A DNA stretch of 64,000 nt from Natrinema salaciae. Lineage in GTDB: Archaea > Halobacteriota > Halobacteria > Halobacteriales > Natrialbaceae. Made by a program: the position numbers and the translations under genes. Shown here piece by piece: positions 1 through 8,645 of the stretch. The notes beneath the pieces are model-generated. The model was not told the origin of the DNA, did not search any database, and saw only the letters and a list, made by a program, of their open reading frames with translations. The stretch lies in assembly GCF_900110865.1 (NCBI RefSeq), contig NZ_FOFD01000002.1:740835-804834 (forward strand). Direction: 5' to 3'. Within the stretch, counting starts at the first letter, position 1. The number at the start of each line of letters is the position of its first letter.

Positions 1-1028
1 CACTCGATCGTCTCGCCGCCGTCGAGTTCGACGCGGTAGAGGACCGTGGGGCCGAGATACCGCCGGTAGACGACGCGACCGTCGGCCTCCGGTCCCTCGG
101 CGGGAGCAGCCGTCACGTCGTCCGGGCGCACGAGCAGATCGACGGCGGTGCCGTCGTACTGGTGTGCGAGCCCGTGGACGTCCTCGCGGAGCACGCGGCC
201 GAGCGCGGTGTCGACGTGGTCGCCGTGGACGTCGCCCGAGAGGAAACTGGCGTGGCCGAGAAAGCCGGCGACGAAACGGGATTCGGGCTGCTGGAAGACC
301 TGCTGCGGGGTGTCGATCTGCTCGATGTCGCCGTCGTTCATCACGGCAACCCGATCGGAGATCGACAGCGCCTCCTCCTGATCGTGCGTGACGGAAATGG
401 CGGTGACGCCCGTCTCCTTGATGATCCGGCGGACCTCCTCGCGCATCTCGACGCGCAGGTCCACGTCCAAATTCGAGAACGGCTCGTCGAGCAACAGCAT
501 CTCCGGTTCGGGGGCCAGCGAGCGCGCGAGCGCGATCCGCTGTTGCTGGCCGCCGGAGAGTTCGTTCGGGTAGTCCTCGTCGTGATCCGCGAGGCCGACG
601 AGCTCGAGGAGGTCGTCGACGCGGGCGGCGCGATCGGGTTCGCTCCAGTCCTGCAGGCCGAACGCGACGTTTTCGCGGGCGGTGAGATGCGGAAAGAGCG
701 CGAAATCCTGGAAGACGACGCCGACGCCGCGTTCCTCCGGCGGCACGAAGCGGCCGTCGCCCGCGACGGTCTCGTCCTGGAGTCGAACCCGGCCGGCGTC
801 GGGTTTCTCGAGGCCGGCGATCAGTCGGAGCGTCGTGGTCTTTCCGCAGCCGGACGGCCCGAGCATCGTCAGAATCTCGCCGTCGCGGACGGTCAGCGAG
901 AGGTCGCCGATGACGTCCTCGCTCCCGAACCGTTTCGCGATGCCGTCGAGCTCGAGAACCGTCGGTGCGGTCGTCGGGTCTCGGCCCCGTTCCGTGACCG
1001 TCGTCGTGAGTAGTTGTCCGTTCGCCAT
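1..1028 (-). CDS. ABC transporter ATP-binding protein (iron/spermidine-type), C-terminus cut by window edge
   Basis: Cytoplasmic ATPase of an importer of the FbpC/PotA class. Visible from the N-terminus are Walker A GPSGCGKTT (Lys63), the Q-loop in GVVFQDFALFP, signature LSGGQQQR, Walker B MLLLDEP and the switch His in SVTHDQEEA. A TOBE-like region rich in RPDDV follows and runs off the left edge, so about 342 residues are visible and the end is missing. The start is the ATG at 1026-1028; a TATA-like box and a metalloregulator-type palindrome lie just upstream. Substrate is inferred: the operator and the FbpC-like architecture suggest ferric iron, but thiamine or polyamine ATPases look similar. 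The permease and binding protein would lie outside the window. Confidence 0.9.
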   Translation of the reverse strand, partial: MANGQLLTTTVTERGRDPTTAPTVLELDGIAKRFGSEDVIGDLSLTVRDGEILTMLGPSGCGKTTTLRLIAGLEKPDAGRVRLQDETVAGDGRFVPPEERGVGVVFQDFALFPHLTARENVAFGLQDWSEPDRAARVDDLLELVGLADHDEDYPNELSGGQQQRIALARSLAPEPEMLLLDEPFSNLDVDLRVEMREEVRRIIKETGVTAISVTHDQEEALSISDRVAVMNDGDIEQIDTPQQVFQQPESRFVAGFLGHASFLSGDVHGDHVDTALGRVLREDVHGLAHQYDGTAVDLLVRPDDVTAAPAEGPEADGRVVYRRYLGPTVLYRVELDGGETIE

Positions 1029-1064
1029 GAATCGACCCTCCGGCGTCTGCCGGCGTACATTCCC

Positions 1065-1090
1065 TTTAGGCGAGCCTAAAACACTTATAA
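1065..1090 (-). promoter_or_regulatory. TATA box plus iron-box-like operator of the ABC ATPase gene
   Basis: TTTAGGCGAGCCTAAA at 1065-1080 is a dyad (TTTAGG/CCTAAA, 4-nt spacer). Its core resembles the TTAGG-N4-CCTAA site bound by haloarchaeal DtxR-family iron regulators (Idr/SirR type; consensus recalled, not searched). On the minus strand a TTATAA box at 1085-1090 precedes it, putting the transcription start near 1060. A bound repressor would sit between TATA and start, as expected for iron-dependent repression. A DtxR-family gene lies at 13829-14263. Confidence 0.7.
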
Positions 1091-1131
1091 TTGCCGGTCC
1101 GGTCCCAGTCGATAGGAGCGACGAATCGGTT

Positions 1132-1602
1132 CTAGAGTTCGACGCCGCTCGGGATCAGACTGTGTTGGCGAAGCAAGCTCCCCTCGTCGTCGTAGACGAG
1201 AAAGGTCCGCTTGTCGTAGCTGACGAACGGGTCGCCGTCGAGCGTGATCTCGACTTCGTACCGGCCCTCGTCGTCGGCGGCATCCTCGCCGTAGCCCCGC
1301 GCCGCTCGAATGAACTGGAGGACGTCGTCCGCGTCTTCGTTGAGTTCGAGAATGAACTCGCCGGTGACGCGGTTGGTCACACTCACTACTCCCGTGGTGT
1401 CGTCCCCGAGCGGTCCCTGCAGGCGAAGGGCTGTGTCCGTTTCGCTCGCCTCGAGAACGTCTCCGTCGGGACCAGTGAGGCGCTCGCGAAGCATCGTCGC
1501 CGGGCCGGTGAAATCGATCGATACCGCGGGCTTCGCCGGCTCGCCGCCCGTTTCGACCCAGTCGATGTTGTTGACGTCTAACGTGAAGTGCTCGCGCCTC
1601 AT
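1132..1602 (-). CDS. Haloarchaeal conserved protein (DUF5793-like)
   Basis: A 156-aa acidic protein with no membrane segment or catalytic motif I can name. It begins MRREHFTLDVNNIDW, which matches my memory of the haloarchaeal DUF5793 family. I chose the ATG at 1600-1602 because the family starts there; in-frame starts at 1629 and 1647 would add 9 or 15 residues of poor composition. The C-terminal half alternates beta-strand-like stretches (YEVEITLDG, TFLVYDDEG). It is a single gene between the ABC operon and the divergent pil genes. Function unknown; the family number is from memory. Confidence 0.75.
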   Translation of the reverse strand: MRREHFTLDVNNIDWVETGGEPAKPAVSIDFTGPATMLRERLTGPDGDVLEASETDTALRLQGPLGDDTTGVVSVTNRVTGEFILELNEDADDVLQFIRAARGYGEDAADDEGRYEVEITLDGDPFVSYDKRTFLVYDDEGSLLRQHSLIPSGVEL

Positions 1603-1772
1603 TCCGTGCCCCTGACTTCGTTCTCCCATGGTATGAACGTAACGCACGAAAAATACAGCCGATAGAACAGTTCACTGTGTGGCAGGTACACGAACGGCCA
1701 GCCGGATCGGAGCCGAATCGGCCGTCTCATTTATCACGGTTCCGTCCAGACGTGTCACGAACCCCGCGTTCA

Positions 1773-3539
1773 ATGGCACCCCCAGCACACAGCGATCGGC
1801 CCGAAGACGCTCCCCCGACCGGCGACCGCGAGCCCACTGCGGATCGCGGAGCGGAACCGGACCCGCCGTCCGGCGACGATCGCCGCGAATCGACGATCGA
1901 CGCCGCTCGCCGCACGCTCCGGCGCGTCGCCGAGACCCTTCGGGGATCGACCCTCGACATCGCGGACTACGATCCGGACGCCCACGGACCGCTGGTCGCG
2001 TACGACGGCCCGACAGGGCTCGAGGAGGTCGACCGCTACTGGGTCGACGCGCCGTTCTCGTTCGTTTCGATCGGCTACGATCGCGAGGCGAACGAACACC
2101 GATATCACACCGTCGAGCCGACGCTCCGGGATGACGAGGCGGTCCTGCTCGAGACGCTGTTGGAGGACGTCCGCGATCCGCTGCTCTACCGCGACGACGA
2201 GGGGACCGACATCGAGACGCTGTTGCGGGAGACGATTCGCGACACCCTCGAGCGCTACGGCGCGGAGATCGAGACGGCGACGTTCTACCGCCTGTTTTAC
2301 TCGATCTACCGCGACTTCCGGGGGTACGGAGCGCTCGATCCGATCATGCACGACCCCCACGTCGAGGATATCTCCTGTGACGGCTACGACCTGCCGATCT
2401 TCGTCTATCACGACGAGTACACCGACATCGAAACGTCCGTCTCCTTCGGACAGACCGACCTCGACCGGTTCGTCGTCCGCCTCGCGCAACACTCGGGTCG
2501 TCACATCTCCATCGGCGACCCGATGGTCGAGACGACGCTCCCCGACGGCTCCCGCGCCGAACTCGCACTGGGGGAGGAGGTGACTCCGCGGGGATCGGCC
2601 TTCACGATCCGAAAGTACGCCGACGATCCGTTCACGCCGATCGACCTGCTCGAGTACGGCACGTTCGGCGTCGAGCAGCTGGCCTACCTCTGGCTCGCGA
2701 TCGAGCACAACAAGAGCCTGGTCTTCGCTGGCGGGACCGCGTCGGGGAAGACGACCAGCATGAACGCCATTTCGATGTTCATCCCGCCGCGGTCGAAGGT
2801 CGTCACCATCGAGGACACCCGCGAGCTCCAGCTCTCCCACGACAACTGGCTCTCCTCGCTCACGCGCGAACGCATTCACGAGGGGACGGACGTGACGATG
2901 TACGACCTGCTGCGCTCTGCCCTGCGCCACCGCCCCGAGTACATCGTGGTCGGCGAGGTCCGCGGCGAGGAGGCGATGACCCTCTTTCAGGCGATGAACA
3001 CCGGTCACACCACCTACTCGACGATGCACGCCGATTCGGTGCAGACGGCCATCAATCGCCTCGAGAACGAGCCGATCGACGTTCCGCGGTCGATGGTTCG
3101 GAGCCTCGACATCCTCTCGGTCCAGACGCTGACCCGCTCGGACGACCAGCGGGTGCGCCGGAACAAGGTGCTCGCCGAGATCGAGGGCGTCGACCAGCGA
3201 ACCGGCGAACTCGACTACTCGACGGCCTACACATGGGACAGCGACACCGATAGCTTCCAGCGCAGCGGCAGTCGGGTCCTCTCCGAGATCCGCGACGAGC
3301 GCGGCTGGAGCCAGACCGAACTGCTGGGCGAACTCGAGAATCGCGAGCGGTTCCTCGAGTACCTGCAGGCCAACGGGATCGACGACTACCGTCGGTTCAC
3401 CGCGCTCGTCAACGAGTACTACAGCGATCCGGAGCGCGTCCTCGAGACGATCGACGACCGTGGGTCCGACGATGACGGCGGGTCCGACGACCACCGCGAG
3501 ACAGATCACCGCGCCGATCGAGACCGATGCGACTCGTGA
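1773..3539 (+). CDS. pilB3: Type II/IV secretion system ATPase (PilB/GspE-like)
   Basis: Hexameric ATPase that powers assembly of archaeal type IV pilus-like filaments at the inner face of the membrane. The protein is about 588 aa from the ATG at 1773; in-frame upstream starts extend to 1677 but add an Arg/Ser/Pro-rich segment unlike the rest. Walker A is GGTASGKTT (Lys326), followed by an Asp box (TIEDTRELQL), Walker B-like IVVGEVRGEEA and the His-rich NTGHTTYSTMHADS. A long disordered acidic N-terminus precedes the family domain. It overlaps the next gene (PilC) by 13 bp, so the pair is one operon. The symbol follows haloarchaeal usage for this ATPase/PilC pair and is an assignment by similarity. 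Confidence 0.88.
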   Translation: MAPPAHSDRPEDAPPTGDREPTADRGAEPDPPSGDDRRESTIDAARRTLRRVAETLRGSTLDIADYDPDAHGPLVAYDGPTGLEEVDRYWVDAPFSFVSIGYDREANEHRYHTVEPTLRDDEAVLLETLLEDVRDPLLYRDDEGTDIETLLRETIRDTLERYGAEIETATFYRLFYSIYRDFRGYGALDPIMHDPHVEDISCDGYDLPIFVYHDEYTDIETSVSFGQTDLDRFVVRLAQHSGRHISIGDPMVETTLPDGSRAELALGEEVTPRGSAFTIRKYADDPFTPIDLLEYGTFGVEQLAYLWLAIEHNKSLVFAGGTASGKTTSMNAISMFIPPRSKVVTIEDTRELQLSHDNWLSSLTRERIHEGTDVTMYDLLRSALRHRPEYIVVGEVRGEEAMTLFQAMNTGHTTYSTMHADSVQTAINRLENEPIDVPRSMVRSLDILSVQTLTRSDDQRVRRNKVLAEIEGVDQRTGELDYSTAYTWDSDTDSFQRSGSRVLSEIRDERGWSQTELLGELENRERFLEYLQANGIDDYRRFTALVNEYYSDPERVLETIDDRGSDDDGGSDDHRETDHRADRDRCDS

Positions 3540-5599
3540 CCGCCGTGCCGCTCGTTCTCGTGGCGCTCCTCGTGATTCCCGTCGCGGCCGCCAGGTACTC
3601 GGCACGAGTCGATCGGGTCCTGAGCCGGATCGCGATCCGCGTCTTCGGGGACCACGTCGACGCGTTTCGGGACGAGCATCCGGAGCGGACGGCGGCGTTG
3701 CGGGCCGCACACGCCCCCACGACGATCCGGGAGTACGGGGCGACGACGCTGCTGTACGCCGTGCTCGCCGCGGTCGTCGGCTCCGTGGTCGGCCTCTACG
3801 CTATCTGGGGGCTGCTGGCGCTCCTCTCGATCGATCCGGCGACCATGCGCGCGGCGCTGCCGAGCGCCCTCGCGTTTCTCGCGGTCCTCGGCGGCGTCCC
3901 GACGCTGTCGCTCGGCGAACTGGCCGTCCTGTTGCTGGGGTCCTCGCTCACGCTGGGGGCCGTCGCCGGCGGGGGGACCTACTGGCTCCGGTGGTGGTAC
4001 CCGGGGTACGTCGCCGACGCTCGCGCCCGCCGGATCGAGGCCGGACTTCCCTCGACGGTCGCGTTCATCTACGCGCTCTCGAAGAGCGGGATGGCGTTCC
4101 CGGCAGTCGTCCGCGTCGTCGCCGACCAGGAGGACACCTACGGTGAGGCCGCCGCGGAGTTTTCCGTCGCGGTCCGGAGCATGGACATCGTCGGGACCGA
4201 CGTCATCACCGCCCTCCAGACGATGGGGCGGCGCTCGCCGAGCCCGCAGTTCCGCGAGTTCACCGAAAACCTCGTCAGCGTCCTCCAGAGCGGCCAGGGT
4301 CTCTCCGGGTTCCTCGAGCGCCAGTATCAGGACTACCGCGAGGAGGCCCAGTCGCAGCAGGACGGCATCCTCGACCTGCTCGCGACGCTCGCGGAGGCCT
4401 ACGTCACGGTGCTGGTCGCGGGACCGCTCTTTCTCATCACCATCCTCGTCGTCATCGGGATCGCCGCGGGCGATACGTTCGGACAGCTGCAGGTACTCGT
4501 CTACGTGCTCTTGCCCGTCGCCAACCTCGGGTTCGTGGTCTACCTGAGTATGGTTACCGAGAAGCTCGATCCCAGTAGCGGGGTCGACGGAGCGCGCGCG
4601 GCGGTCGAGCCACCGTCGACGGCGGCGACCCGAACGGGCGGGGCCGCCGGCGAGGAGTCGGGTCCGCGTCCCCACCCCAACGTCGAACGGGTACGGTACT
4701 CCCGACGACTGCAGGGCCTTCGGGACCGCTTCGGTCGTCCCGTTCGGACGCTCGTCGGCCGACCGACGCTCACGCTCGCGATCACCGTCCCGATCGCGGC
4801 CGTCGCGATCACGAGGCGATTGCCCGCGGCCCTCGAGGGGGGGTTCGACGCGGCTGCGGTGGACGATACGATCGCCCTGGGTACGTTCGGCGTCGTGGCC
4901 GTCTTCGCGGTCGCGTACGAACTCCACCGCCGCCGGATCGCGGCGATCGAGGCTGCAGTGCCGGATCTGCTCGATCGACTCGCCAGCGTCAACGAGGCCG
5001 GACTGTCGATCGTGGCGGCGATCGATCGGGTCCGGGGGTCGGATCTGGGCCCGCTCGGCGACGAACTCGACCGCGTCTGGGCCGACGTCGAGTGGGGTGC
5101 AGACCTCCGGACCGCGCTGGGCCGGCTCGAGGGCCGCGTCGGGACCCGATCGATCGCCAGAGTCGTCACGCTGCTGACCGAGTCGATGAACGCGAGCGGC
5201 GACCTCGCGACCACGCTCCGGATCGCCGCGCGGCAGGCGGCGGCCGACCGCCGGCTCGAGCGCGAGCGCAAGCAGGCGATGGTCGAGTACATGGTCGTCG
5301 TCTACGTCTCGTTTCTGGTCTTTCTCTTTATCATCGCGGTGCTCGCGGGCTATCTCCTCCCGAACCTTCCGACGGAGAGCGCGGAGCTGGCGTCCGACTC
5401 CGGCGTCGGAGCCCTCGGCGGTTTCTCGGACGGCGACGCCGACGCCTACGCCACGCTGTTCTATCACGCGACGCTCGTTCAGGGTCTGTGTTCCGGGTTG
5501 ATCGCCGGCCAGTTGAGCACCGGCGACGTCGGCGCTGGCGCGAAACACGCCGCCGCCATGATCGGGCTCTCCGTCCTGCTCTTCGCGCTTCTCGTCTGA
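3527..5599 (+). CDS. pilC3: Type II secretion F-domain membrane protein (PilC-like)
   Basis: A 690-aa polytopic protein, the membrane platform on which the upstream ATPase acts. It begins with a hydrophobic segment (residues 1-20) and contains two T2SSF-type domains separated by a polar linker (about 345-400). Membrane segments are visible around residues 75-105, 115-150, 295-345, 405-425, 440-460, 590-615 and 670-690. This duplicated F-domain layout is typical of archaeal PilC. No prepilin or prepilin peptidase gene follows; the next gene is a ribosomal protein, so pilins must be encoded elsewhere. Confidence 0.88.
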   Translation: MRLVTAVPLVLVALLVIPVAAARYSARVDRVLSRIAIRVFGDHVDAFRDEHPERTAALRAAHAPTTIREYGATTLLYAVLAAVVGSVVGLYAIWGLLALLSIDPATMRAALPSALAFLAVLGGVPTLSLGELAVLLLGSSLTLGAVAGGGTYWLRWWYPGYVADARARRIEAGLPSTVAFIYALSKSGMAFPAVVRVVADQEDTYGEAAAEFSVAVRSMDIVGTDVITALQTMGRRSPSPQFREFTENLVSVLQSGQGLSGFLERQYQDYREEAQSQQDGILDLLATLAEAYVTVLVAGPLFLITILVVIGIAAGDTFGQLQVLVYVLLPVANLGFVVYLSMVTEKLDPSSGVDGARAAVEPPSTAATRTGGAAGEESGPRPHPNVERVRYSRRLQGLRDRFGRPVRTLVGRPTLTLAITVPIAAVAITRRLPAALEGGFDAAAVDDTIALGTFGVVAVFAVAYELHRRRIAAIEAAVPDLLDRLASVNEAGLSIVAAIDRVRGSDLGPLGDELDRVWADVEWGADLRTALGRLEGRVGTRSIARVVTLLTESMNASGDLATTLRIAARQAAADRRLERERKQAMVEYMVVVYVSFLVFLFIIAVLAGYLLPNLPTESAELASDSGVGALGGFSDGDADAYATLFYHATLVQGLCSGLIAGQLSTGDVGAGAKHAAAMIGLSVLLFALLV

Positions 5600-5689
5600 A
5601 CGGGCCAGCAGGCCGCGTCGGTGTCGACGTCGGCGTTAGCCCCGATGTAGAAACCCTTTAGTCCCCGACGAGGAAAGGGACGGTGGGAA

Positions 5690-5768
5690 GCGCACGGCCG
5701 CAAATCCGACTGTGTCACCCCCTTTTCCGGGTGGCTTGGGATTGCGGAAGTGCACGGCGAGAGCCGAT
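5690..5768 (+). other. Structured region (long imperfect hairpin) upstream of rps15
   Basis: Bases 5690-5707 and 5739-5755 form an imperfect stem (CCGCAA-ATCC against GGATTGCGG with one bulge, then GCGCAC against GTGCAC with one mismatch). It is capped by a CACCC/GGGTG stem (5716-5720 / 5729-5733). A GNRA-looped hairpin CGGC-GAGA-GCCG follows at 5755-5766. The region has no ORF and fills most of the pilC-rps15 gap. It could be a structured leader of the S15 mRNA or a separate small RNA. Seen by eye only; no folding energy was computed. Confidence 0.4.
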
Positions 5769-5803
5769 CATACCAGCGGTCAGTGCGATTCCTATCCTCA
5801 ACA

Positions 5804-6277
5804 ATGGCACGAATGCACACCCGCCGTCGCGGCTCGTCCGGTTCGGACAAGCCGTCGGCAGACGAACCACCGGAGTGGAGCGACGTCGACCCCGAAGACA
5901 TCGAAGACCGGGTCGTCGAACTGGCAGAGCAGGGCTACGATCCCAGTCAGATCGGGATGAAGCTGCGCGACGAAGGCGTGACCGGCACGCCCGTTCCGGA
6001 CGTCAAACTGGCGACCGGCAAGAAGGTCACCGAGATCCTCGAGGAGAACGACGCGCGAGCGGACATCCCCGAAGACCTCTGGAACCTGATGGAACGCGCC
6101 GTGCGCCTTCGCGAGCACGTCCAGCAGAACCAGCAGGACTACCAGAACAAGCGCGCCCTACAGAACACCGAAGCGAAGGTCCGCCGCCTGGTCGCGTACT
6201 ACCGCGGCGACGAACTCGAGCCGGACTTCACGTACTCGCCCGACCTCGCGAAGGAACTCATCGAAGACGCCGCGTAA
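5804..6277 (+). CDS. rps15: 30S ribosomal protein S15 (uS15)
   Basis: Small-subunit protein that binds the central domain of 16S rRNA. The 157-aa product has the archaeal/eukaryotic N-terminal extension (MARMHTRRRGSSGSDKP) followed by the four-helix S15 domain, including the archaeal-type GMKLRDEGVTGTP and KVRRLVAYYRG segments. The ATG at 5804 is preferred over the upstream in-frame start at 5750, whose extra residues match nothing in S15. It heads a tight block with a DHH nuclease, pcc1 and rps3ae. Confidence 0.97.
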   Translation: MARMHTRRRGSSGSDKPSADEPPEWSDVDPEDIEDRVVELAEQGYDPSQIGMKLRDEGVTGTPVPDVKLATGKKVTEILEENDARADIPEDLWNLMERAVRLREHVQQNQQDYQNKRALQNTEAKVRRLVAYYRGDELEPDFTYSPDLAKELIEDAA

Positions 6278-6292
6278 CCGGAGTCCAGTCAC

Positions 6293-7519
6293 ATGTCCAC
6301 AGAGGGTCGATCCGCCGAGCCGGCGTCCGCCACGAGCGCGCTCGAGAGCGCCGGCTTCGTCCGACTGGTCGCCCGCGCCGACGGCGACGGGCTCGCGGCG
6401 AGCGGGCTCCTCGCGACGGCCCTCGACGAGCGGGGGACGCCGTTCCAGGTAACCGTCTGTCGGACGGTCGCGGATCGAACCGAACGCGTCCGCACACCGA
6501 CCAACGAGGGCGACGTGACGGTCGTCGTCGGTACCGCCGACGCGGCCGCCGATCCCGACGACCTCGTCCGACTCGCGGCGACCGACCGACCCGCGACCCT
6601 CGAAGCCGTCGATCTCGTCCGCGAAATCGGTGCGACGCCGGAACCGGTACTCGCACTCGCCGGCGTCGTCGCCGGCGGAAGCGAACCGGGTGCGGGCGAG
6701 AGCGAGTGGCTCCTCGAGATCGCACGCGAACGCGGCCTCCTCGAACAGCGGCCGGGCGTCGCGGTGCCGACCGCCGACCCGATCGACGGCGTCGCGCACT
6801 CGACGCGGCTCCGCGCGCCGTGGTCCGGCGATCTCGACGCGGCTCGAGAGGCCCTTTCGGACGCCTTCGACGGCGATCACGACGGCCTCGACGCCGACGA
6901 TCGTCGCGCCATCGGCTCGCTGGTCGCACTCGACGCCGTCGGCGCCGACGGGGCGTCCGACGCCGCGGCCGAGACCGTCGGACGAGCCGTGCGACCCTAC
7001 GCCACGCCGGACGCCCCCTTCGAGACGATCGGCGGCTTCGCCGACGTCCTCGAGGCGCTGGCGCGGACCGACCCCGGCACGGGGACGGCGCTCGCGATGG
7101 GCCACGACGTTTGCGACGCCGCACTCGACGGCTGGCGCGCACACGGCCGCCGCGCTCACGCGGCGCTCGCGGACGCGTCGACGGGCCGCTACGACGGACT
7201 GTTCGTCGTCGGTATCGACGACGGTCCCGTCGAGGCGGTCGCGAGGATCGCGGCGGCGACCCGATCGCCGGAGCCTGCCGTTCTCGCTGTCGGCGCTGGC
7301 GAAGCGGCGATCGCGACCCGCGACGCGGCGTCCCTCGGCGCGACCGTCGAGGGCGTCGCTCGAGAACTCGCGGCTCCCCAGCAGGAGGCGGACGCAGCGA
7401 CCGGCGACGACTCCGGGATCGACGTCGCGTACGACGTCGGTCACCGGCGCGGGTACCTGCGATACGATCCCGACGTGGACGACTCGACGATCATCGCGGC
7501 AGTGAGGAACCTGCTATGA
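6293..7519 (+). CDS. DHH-family RecJ-like protein (archaeal GAN/RecJ group)
   Basis: A 408-aa protein of the archaeal RecJ-like class linked to replication and repair (GINS-associated nuclease group) and often labelled 'exonuclease RecJ' in haloarchaea. The N-terminus has ARADGDGLAASGLLATAL, the remnant of the DHH motif-I region (usually DHDxDG), here as RADGDG. The C-terminus has GHRRGYLRYDPDVDD, resembling a DHHA1-type end. Several acidic metal ligands of active RecJ (DHH) are not evident, so it may be a catalytically reduced paralogue. It starts 15 bp after rps15, and its stop overlaps the pcc1 start (ATGA). Confidence 0.8.
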   Translation: MSTEGRSAEPASATSALESAGFVRLVARADGDGLAASGLLATALDERGTPFQVTVCRTVADRTERVRTPTNEGDVTVVVGTADAAADPDDLVRLAATDRPATLEAVDLVREIGATPEPVLALAGVVAGGSEPGAGESEWLLEIARERGLLEQRPGVAVPTADPIDGVAHSTRLRAPWSGDLDAAREALSDAFDGDHDGLDADDRRAIGSLVALDAVGADGASDAAAETVGRAVRPYATPDAPFETIGGFADVLEALARTDPGTGTALAMGHDVCDAALDGWRAHGRRAHAALADASTGRYDGLFVVGIDDGPVEAVARIAAATRSPEPAVLAVGAGEAAIATRDAASLGATVEGVARELAAPQQEADAATGDDSGIDVAYDVGHRRGYLRYDPDVDDSTIIAAVRNLL

Positions 7520-7851
7520 GCCGACGAGCGACGATCCGGACGACACACGACGACGCGACACTCGTCGCGCGGGCGATTCGCCCGGACAACACCGACGAGA
7601 TGACGACGACCGTCGAGCGCAACGACGCCGCAGACGCGGCCGGGCGCGACGAGCGCGCGGGAACGATCGTCACGCGGATCGACCGCGAGACGACGAGCGG
7701 ACTGCAGTCGACGGTCGACGACTACGTCGTCAACCTCGAGGTCGCGATCGACGTCGTCGAGGGGGCGCGGACCGCACAGCACGCAGAACCGACGGACACG
7801 GGACCTGTGTCCGACACCGATAGCGACTCAGAACACGACACAACACAATGA
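7516..7851 (+). CDS. pcc1: KEOPS complex subunit Pcc1
   Basis: Small dimerisation subunit of KEOPS, which makes N6-threonylcarbamoyladenosine on ANN-decoding tRNAs. The 111-aa product starts MSRRATIRTTHDD at 7516, overlaps the upstream stop as ATGA and overlaps the rps3ae start in the same way. Family features are the basic first strand, the RPDNTDEM segment (Pcc1 consensus near RPDN) and the helix TTSGLQSTVDDYVVNLEVA. An Asp/Ser/Thr-rich tail follows. A much longer frame extends upstream from 5683 but is antisense-free shadow sequence over rps15 and the nuclease. Confidence 0.88.
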   Translation: MSRRATIRTTHDDATLVARAIRPDNTDEMTTTVERNDAADAAGRDERAGTIVTRIDRETTSGLQSTVDDYVVNLEVAIDVVEGARTAQHAEPTDTGPVSDTDSDSEHDTTQ

Positions 7852-8486
7852 GTGAACGATCAGTTTCACGTGCGAAACAGGAAAAGCGGTGGTACACCGT
7901 CCTGGCACCCGAGCAGTTCGACCGCCAGGAACTCGGCGAAACCCCCGCTGACGAACCGGAGAAAGTCTACGACCGAACCATCGAAACGACGCTCGGCGAA
8001 CTCAACAACAACGCCAGCGAGAACAACACGAAGCTGACCTTCAAGATCACCGACGTCGGCAGCGACAGCGCGTACACGGAGTTCGTGGAGCACTCCCTGA
8101 CCCGTGACTACCTGCGCTCGCTGGTTCGTCGCGGTGCGTCGAAGATCGAGGCGTACGTCACCGTCCTCACGACGGACGACTACCGCGTCCAGATCCAGCC
8201 CGTCGCCTTCACGACCAAGAAGGCCGACGCGAGCCAGGAGAAGGCCATCCGCGAACAGATGGTCCAGATGATCGAGGAAGCCGCCGAGGAGCGGTCCTTC
8301 GAGGAACTCATCGACAGCGTCGTCGAGGGCCGTCTCTCCTCGGGCATCTACGGCGAGGCCAAGACGATCTACCCGCTGCGCCGCGTCGAGATCCAGAAGG
8401 CCACCCTCGAGGCCCACCCCGAGGAAGTCGCCGAAGAGGAAGCCGCGTCGGTCGACGTCGACGAAGACGACGTCGCCGCCGACTGA
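7848..8486 (+). CDS. rps3ae: 30S ribosomal protein S3Ae (eS1)
   Basis: Archaeal/eukaryotic small-subunit protein near the mRNA exit platform. At 212 aa the length is normal for archaea. Family segments are KQEKRWYTVLAPEQF at the start, TLGELNNNASENNTKLTFKI, and YLRSLVRRGASKIEAYV. The end is an acidic tail typical of halophiles. Its ATG overlaps the pcc1 stop, completing the rps15-nuclease-pcc1-rps3ae run. Confidence 0.97.
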   Translation: MSERSVSRAKQEKRWYTVLAPEQFDRQELGETPADEPEKVYDRTIETTLGELNNNASENNTKLTFKITDVGSDSAYTEFVEHSLTRDYLRSLVRRGASKIEAYVTVLTTDDYRVQIQPVAFTTKKADASQEKAIREQMVQMIEEAAEERSFEELIDSVVEGRLSSGIYGEAKTIYPLRRVEIQKATLEAHPEEVAEEEAASVDVDEDDVAAD

Positions 8487-8498
8487 TCGCGACGGCAG

Positions 8499-8518
8499 CC
8501 CAGTCGATTTTCGCTGGG
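8499..8518 (+). terminator. Candidate terminator after rps3ae
   Basis: A short inverted repeat CCCAG/CTGGG (8499-8503 / 8514-8518) encloses a TTTT run at 8508-8511, 13 bp after the rps3ae stop. Oligo-T is the main archaeal termination signal, so this is a plausible end of the ribosomal operon; the stem is short. Confidence 0.4.
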
Positions 8519-8645
8519 ACGGCGACGCAGGAATCGATATGTTTGCCGCCGTCGACGACCGACTCGCGTCTCTTGCGGAGCGCACCGGGTCGCGAACGCG
8601 GATCGGATCGCGGGAACGACGGACGAACTGTACCGGACGGCAGTC

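Noticed and set aside
1770-3710. 646-codon minus-strand frame opposite pilB
   Set aside because: It is antisense to a clear PilB ATPase with Walker motifs. Long antisense frames arise from GC-rich codon bias; composition is not protein-like.
3506-5548. 680-codon minus-strand frame opposite pilC
   Set aside because: Shadow of the F-domain protein; the translated sequence is Arg/Asp/Glu low-complexity without any domain.
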